Shown in pieces: positions 58,765 to 64,000 of a stretch of DNA of 64,000 nt (positions are counted from its first letter, which is position 1; each line of letters opens with the position of its first letter). A program made the position numbers and the translations under genes. This DNA is from Oscheius dolichura. Its lineage: Eukaryota; Nematoda; Chromadorea; Rhabditida; Rhabditidae. The DNA lies in the NCBI GenBank assembly GCA_932521035.1, contig OW051497.1, positions 2,356,001 through 2,420,000 of the forward strand, read 5' to 3'. Below the pieces are notes generated by a model that saw nothing but the letters and a program-made list of their open reading frames with translations, had not been told where the DNA came from and searched no databases.

Positions 58765-59546
58765 TTACTGGCGAAATAGGAAGGTGAAAATGTGTATGAT
58801 ATCGAAATTGGTAAAGTTGCCGCGACTTCCTCCGTAAAGAGCCAGGAGAGACAGAAGGGATTGTTTCGCAATCCACCGTTTTCGAATAAGATGCATCTAA
58901 AACTCGTATTTTTATCTTCAAGGCAAACTTACTAGCAACTCCGAGCATCCCATCATGAGGTGAGCCCTGGCGGATTCCAGACGGTCGCCTTCGCTCCAAG
59001 TAGCGATCACTCCTTCAGCCGCTTGAATGAGACGGGGTGCGGCCGAATTCCTGATAAGAAATCCGTAAAGTTCGCCGTAGACAATCTGGTCGGTATTCTG
59101 GGCGACGCCAGTTTCGATCAGCACAACCAGCTCAAACGCAGTGGGAACGCACAGTCCCACAAGCTGGACAGGCTAAAAGTAGGGTTATTGTACTATACTA
59201 GGTAATGCCGCTAACCTTGGTTGCGTTCAACACAGTCGGGCCGTTTGCAGCACTAGGAAAAGCTTCCCTGAACTTCTGAAGAGGGCGTATATTATAAAGT
59301 CCGTTTTCATAGTTTCCTGCGCTACAAAGTATTTTGCATTCGTGACGCAATAAAAAAATATGCAATAAATAAACAAAAGTGTTTGACTCGAAGCCGCTAG
59401 AAAATCGCTAGCTCAACTGCGTAGAAAATATAACTCACATTGAAAGACACCAGCAGACGATAATCAATGCCCGTCAAAGGGTTCTTGACCAATAGCATAA
59501 GATTAACATTTTGATGCGGAACAAATCTATCCGCGGGGCGCTCCAT
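58765..59546 (-). CDS. Unrecognised protein, tandem copy 1, 179 aa
   Basis: Four exons keep frame: 59439-59546, 59216-59275, 58933-59172 and 58765-58896. The start MERPADRFVPHQNVNLMLLV is eight bases after a CTTTTAG acceptor. Key conserved stretches shared with the copy at 60.05-60.82 kb are KNPLTGIDYRLLVSF, TGVAQNTDQIVYGELYGF, RNSAAPRLIQ and a C-terminal exon starting MHLIRKRWIAKQSLLSLLAL followed by YGGSRGNF. By hand the third exon is identical to its twin at 50 of 80 residues. No signal peptide is clear; the last exon has a moderately hydrophobic stretch. No family recognised. Both copies keep all exons, phases and splice sites, which argues that the protein is under selection. Confidence 0.85.
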
Positions 59547-59555
59547 TTTTTATCC

Positions 59556-60054
59556 TAAAAGAAACGCTGTAGATAGAAGGAAGCTATGGACAAAATTAAG
59601 GGAGAGAAAGGGGAGATGACCGCCTGACCACGAATGGACATGGTCGAAAATAACAATCGACTGTCTCATCCCTAATGAGTAAGCACGCGTTTTTCTAAAC
59701 AGCCACCTGCGTCTCCCCCATCCCCCGTGTTTACAACATGTTCTCAACCAAAATTTGATGTCATCTGGTACTATTCGGAGCCCTTTGCTCAAAAGTGTGA
59801 AGTACAGAAACATTTTAAGACCATCTGATTCAGAAGTGGCCCAGACTTTCCGCTAGCTAAAACAAACTAGAACAAAACACGTAAACCCGACCCAAACCAA
59901 GTATTTTTCTGCTCGGATTCTGGTACTCACACACCCCTGACAGCTTGTACCTTAATTAGTGGCCAAATCTCCATCCCTGTACGGTAAGATGGCAGTAGTT
60001 GAAGGCAAGAGGAGCAGCCATGTAGGCATAGAAACGAGATAATACAAAAATTAA
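59556..60054. other. Spacer between tandem copies, with duplicated 5' flank and a BTB-exon relic
   Basis: 59585-59815 is recognisably similar to 60868-61092, the 5' flank of the other copy (shared blocks such as GACAAAATTAAGGGAGAGAA and TTTGATGTCATCTGGTAC-like). 59955-60036 on the minus strand resembles exon 10 of the BTB gene at 61.7-63.7 kb. No intact gene. Confidence 0.7.
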
Positions 60055-60823
60055 TCATAACTTTATCCGGAGGACGTCGAAGTTGGAGAAGTTTCCCCGA
60101 ACTCCTCCATATACAGCGAGCATGAGCAACAGGCTTCCTTTCGATATCCAATTGTTTCTTATAAGAAGCATCTAAAATTCTTTCAGTATTTTTATTTTCG
60201 ACGCAAGCTTACGAGGAGTTCTGTAAATCCCATCATGAAGTGGATTCTGGCGGCGTCGAGGCGGTCGGCTGGGCTCCAAGAACTGATCATCTCCTCAATA
60301 ATTTGGATGAGGCGAGGTGCAGCAGCGTTCCGGATGCAATATCCATACAGCTCCCCGTAGACGAGCTGGTCAGTGTTTTGGCTGGCTCCGGTGTCGATCA
60401 ACGCGGCTAATTCGAAGCCTGCGTTAACGGTCAGGTTGACCAGTTGGATACTCTAAAAATAGGAATATTATATTATACTAGGTTATCTCGCTAACCCTAT
60501 CGGCGTTCAATACAATATCCGCAGCCATGGTGAAAGCATCCTTGAACTTCTGAAGAGAGTTTATATTATAAAGCCCCTTTTCCAATTTTCCCAGGCAACG
60601 AAAACAACTATATATTTTTGCAGCTGTGACATTAAACGTGCAAAAGTAAAATTTATTGGCCCGATGCCACTAGACATCCGTTAAGTCAGACCACCTAGAA
60701 AATAAAACTCACCGCAAAGGACACCAGCAGGGGGTAATCTATGCCCGTCAGAGGATTCGTGACCAGCAAGGTGATAGTTAGATTATTATACGTCGGAGAG
60801 AAACAAAAGACATCAATCTGCAT
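60055..60823 (-). CDS. Unrecognised protein, tandem copy 2, 173 aa
   Basis: Four exons keep frame: 60713-60823, 60496-60549, 60213-60452 and 60055-60171. The start MQIDVFCFSPTYNNLTITLL is 12 bases after a TTTTAG acceptor. Same architecture as the copy at 58.8-59.5 kb: TNPLTGIDYPLLVSF, TGASQNTDQLVYGELYGYCI, RNAAAPRLIQIIEEMI, and a last exon MLLIRNNWISKGSLLLMLAV then YGGVRGNFSNF. Exon 3 is exactly 80 codons in both. Introns 1 and 2 are also similar in sequence (donor GTTAGC followed by a CCTAGTATA block), so the duplication is fairly recent. Function unknown. The sense strand lies downstream of the BTB gene on the same strand. Confidence 0.85.
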
Positions 60824-61678
60824 TTCTCTTTTGTCCTAAAAGTCCTAAACGTTATAGAAAGAATGGAGATATGGACAAAATTAAGGGAGAGAACAGAGAT
60901 TTGACCGCCGGCCCACGAGTCGACTTGGCCGAAAGTAACGTTCGACTGTCCCGTCCCTTATGCGTAAGCACTCTTTTTTCTACACAGCCACCTGCGTCTG
61001 CCCCTTCCCCTCGTATTTACCACTTTCTCAGCCAAAAGTTGATGTCATCTGGTACGATTCGAGGCCCTTTGCTCAAAAGTGCAAAGTACCTAGGAAAGTC
61101 TAGAGAAAATCTCTGTCCAAGAGTTGGATGATACGCTGAACAACACCCCCACACAGATATTCTGGGAGGTGAGAAGAACAGTAGAGTAGAACAAAAGATA
61201 TAATGCTCTCGTCAATCAGGGAGCTTATCTTCTTTTTCAGTCTTTGGTGGTTTTACTGTCCTGTCGCTCCTGAAGGGAATACTACTGTTCTGTTTGGTGC
61301 TCTAAGCAGCCTATTCATGTGCTCCAATGTTGCTAATCCTTTTAAGACCATCCCAAAACTTCCTAGAATGCCGCTGCTTCCCTTCCCTATGCACCAGGGC
61401 TTTTCTTTTTCCTAAAACTGCCTGTAAAGAGTGCTCAATTCTAACAAAGGCCTTTTTATTGACAAAATAATGCATACACTACAATAGGTATCACGTAACT
61501 TGACTAAATTAAATTATAACACAGGTTTGAAAATAAGTAACTCGGATCTTTTCTACGACACGGTAACGATATGGGAAACGGAGCTCTCCTCGTAGATTAT
61601 AATATTATGTACCAGGGTATCATGCTCATGGATTGTGTTCATGGAATTGTTGAAGCATCACTGTCTATGGCTTTAGAA
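60824..61678. other. 5' flank of tandem copy 2 and spacer to the BTB gene
   Basis: 60868-61092 is the duplicated flank described at 59.6-59.8 kb, conserved well beyond the coding start. 61.1-61.65 kb holds nothing I can name; the frame at 61203-61415 is unsupported. Confidence 0.5.
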
Positions 61679-63729
61679 TCACACCTGAAATCTAAAAAAG
61701 GCTGAATTTTGGGAAAATAGAGAAAGTCCTACCTTGTAGCACATCCAGCTAACCCAAAAGATGTCTTCCCAAGAGAGGACCTTGTCCTTATCCTGGGATT
61801 CAGCGTAGAACTTTTCAATCACTTTTAAAGCGGCTTCGGGCTTGGCAGCCACTAGCCACAGCTAAAATCCTTAATTAAAAGCGAATATAACTTTTGTATC
61901 TTACCAGGAAAACCTTGTGAATGGGGAACTTGTCCAGTGTGCACAAGTAGTACCTCACTTGGCGATCGAATGTCCATCGCTGCACCGTCAGGTAGCAGTA
62001 GTTGAAGACAAGAGTAGCAGCCGTGTAGGCATAGAAGCCAGACAGTTCCACAATATCCTGGTCCGAAAGCGGCTCCCAAAGATCTTTAATTAGGAAGTGC
62101 TTCTAAATCCAAAAAGACACTTACTTTCTGACACGCCGTAGAAGATTTGTAGAGCTCGCAAGATCACCAATCCCTTATAGGGAAGGGTGATTCTCCCTGT
62201 ATCCATGGGATACTGTGGGAAGCGCCAGCATTGGCTAGCCAGTAGCTGAAAAAGTGTACGTGGGAGTGGCAATTACAGTTTTTCCGGCAGTCTAACTAGC
62301 GATTTGGGGTAGAAACGCACAACTTACACTATAATGACAGTGAAACTCAGCGGCGTCGTTAGAAACCAGTACGATATCGCTGCCATCGAACTGACGGTTG
62401 AACGTAGGTGGTCCCTTTCTATAAGTTTTACCGTATTCCTCTTATTCCCTTTGCTTACGGGAAGATATTAGGCATCGTGCGGTAGGCCTGAACTCCTGTT
62501 CCAGGAGGAAGTGGTGCTGCCATCATTTGCCTAAAGTTCCCTGTTTTCTGGCCATCACCACCAAAAACGTACATAATTAATGGTCGAAAACAATCCTGTG
62601 TTCCGGCCCAATAATGTTCATAGAGACCTTGCGAATAGCCCCTGTAAATTATTCATCATGAGCTTGCAAAAACTTACATGTCGGGTGGTACGTTCATCAT
62701 TCCTCCCCCATGGCTACCTTCCGGTATGTAGCTGACGTTTTCGGTTGAATAATTCCCTTGCTGATAGCTGAAGAGAACGCGTGGTAAAGGATCATATATG
62801 AAAAGGCGAAACTCACTCGTAAACGTCCATCAGTCGCCCTCCGTGTTGATCTGCCGGGATATTTTCACTAAAATGGTTCACTCTTCCCATGTTAGGAATA
62901 ATTCCTACTATGGGTTGTGGACGGGTCCTGCAGCTAAATGACCCTGTGGACTTCCACCAGCAGGCATCCTGCGTCTAGCTCGAAGCATGCGCCTAGGATC
63001 TTGCTCACTAATCTCGGAAGAATCGTCAGAGAATTCCCGATAAGTGGCGGCATCAACGACGTCGGCAGGAACGTTAAGCTGTGGGTTCTCCTCATCGGGG
63101 CGAGGTCGTCTAACATCAGGGTTCCTATAAATGTACGTTTAATTAAAATCAACAGCAAGTGACATACCCGTCGACGGGAGCATTTCCTTCTCGCTTTCCC
63201 TTCTTCTTCTTTTTCTTATTCTTCTTTTTGCTCTTCTTATCCTTCTTCACCTCCTCCTGCTTTTCCTCTTCCTTTGGGGACTCCTCCTTCGCTTCCTTTT
63301 CTTCCTCTTGTGGCTGAGCAGCCACTGGGGGTAGGCTAGCCTGACGGGCTGGGATGGGCTGAGGAGGGGGAGATGACTCGTCGGTATCTCTAAAAGATAG
63401 TCATGAAACTTTGTTATGTTGATCGCATACGCAACAGGGTGCTCATACGGGTCCTCCTCCTCACTATCCAACGGTGAATCGTAATCGGGAATTTCACCGG
63501 AAAATTCGTTATCTTCGCAATCGCTGAAGGTCACATTCCTGTAAACCTCATACTGTTTCACTGGTTCCTGATTCAGAGAGATCTCAATCCCTTTTATAAA
63601 AAACTAAACAAAAAATATAAAAGTGAAAACTTACGCTGGGTCGTATTCATCATCATCGGTAAGATATTCATGTTTTCCGAGAGGACTATCATCTGGAGCG
63701 GGGTTCTTGGAGCCGCCAGCAGAAGCCAT
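61679..63729 (-). CDS. BTB/POZ-domain protein with acidic/Lys-rich N-terminus, about 495 aa
   Basis: Twelve exons: 63635-63729, 63449-63538, 63168-63389, 62943-63124, 62817-62907, 62678-62767, 62459-62641, 62328-62418, 62135-62245, 61905-62102, 61733-61861 and 61679-61684. The start MASAGGSKNPAPDDSPLGKH follows a CTTCAG acceptor. N-terminal part: acidic (TDDDEYDP, DSPLDSEEEDPDTDES), then Lys/Glu runs (DKKSKKKNKKKKKKGKREGN). The middle is Gly/Asn/Tyr-rich. The BTB core is near residues 315-370: FNRQFDGSDIVLVSNDAAEF, HCHYSLLASQCWRFPQYP, LVILRALQIFYG. It is followed by a helical region (DQDIVELSGFYAYTAATLVF, LDKFPIHKVFLLWLVAAKPE) in the place of a BACK-like domain. One junction is uncertain: the strong GTAAGT donor at 62124 breaks the frame, so I used GTGTCA ten bases earlier (a 32-bp intron). 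Probable cullin-3 adaptor by family; the target is unknown. Confidence 0.78.
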
Positions 63730-64000
63730 TGTTGTTGGTTGGTTGGTTACCTGAAGACTCACTATGACTGGAACGGCCTAGACCATTTGGTAAAGATGAC
63801 AAAGAAAGGTTGGGACAATCGTCTCCTGCAAAGAGAACAGAGGAGGCCAGTGCCGTTCAAATGACGGGCAAATGCGCCGGCGATCAATGACACCACGGGA
63901 GGAAAGGCTATTTATGTGGATGGGGGGAGAGAGAGTGGACGATGTTCCACACGAAAACAGTCATGGATTTGGGTGACTGTGGCAGCTGAGCTTGCTCAAA
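63730..64000. other. 5' flank of the BTB gene, no gene seen
   Basis: Ends the window; contains only short frames. Confidence 0.35.

Overview
This window reads as nuclear DNA of a free-living or parasitic nematode. The evidence is a large set of very short introns (about 35-60 bp) ending in TTTTCAG or TTTTAG, a 3' splice site a few bases upstream of nearly every start codon (as expected for spliced-leader trans-splicing), a clear hunchback-like gene (hbl-1), a UDP-glucuronosyltransferase and expanded F-box and BTB gene families. I cannot name the genus. Most of the real genes are split into exons shorter than 100 codons, so I rebuilt them by hand from splice sites, reading phase and family motifs. 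Every exon chain given below keeps frame unless I say otherwise.

Layout. 1-8.5 kb: the 5' part of a minus-strand helical protein gene running off the left edge, a small secreted-peptide gene, and a plus-strand gene for a small hydrophobic protein. 9.2-11.3 kb: a decayed M1 aminopeptidase pseudogene. 11.7 kb: a TATA-driven secreted cysteine-rich peptide. 12.1-13.9 kb: an F-box gene. 15.7-17.4 kb: a UDP-glucuronosyltransferase. 17.9-19.0 kb: a repeat-bounded non-coding element. 19.9-26.7 kb: a proline-rich coiled-coil protein gene, convergent with a CUB-LDLa membrane protein gene (27.1-28.8 kb). 33.4-43.4 kb: hbl-1, with a predicted 5.6-kb first intron. 44.3-53.9 kb: four tandem minus-strand BTB-fold-like genes and one small membrane protein gene. 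55.4-58.7 kb: on the plus strand, a second F-box gene and a CCDC22-like gene. 58.8-60.8 kb: two tandem copies of an unrecognised gene. 61.7-63.7 kb: a BTB-domain gene with a charged N-terminus.

How the genes relate. F-box and BTB proteins are substrate adaptors of cullin ubiquitin ligases. Seven such genes lie in this window, five of them in the last 20 kb, which looks like a local expansion of adaptor genes. The hbl-1 gene is a developmental-timing transcription factor and appears intact. A striking large-scale feature is strand asymmetry. Multi-kilobase stretches upstream of or within the first introns of genes are pyrimidine-rich on the sense strand of the gene they precede. The switch points line up with predicted distal first exons at 19.86 kb and 43.38 kb.

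Limits: no alignment or RNA evidence was available. The exon models rest on splice consensus, phase and motif recognition, and long intergenic stretches were only read by eye.
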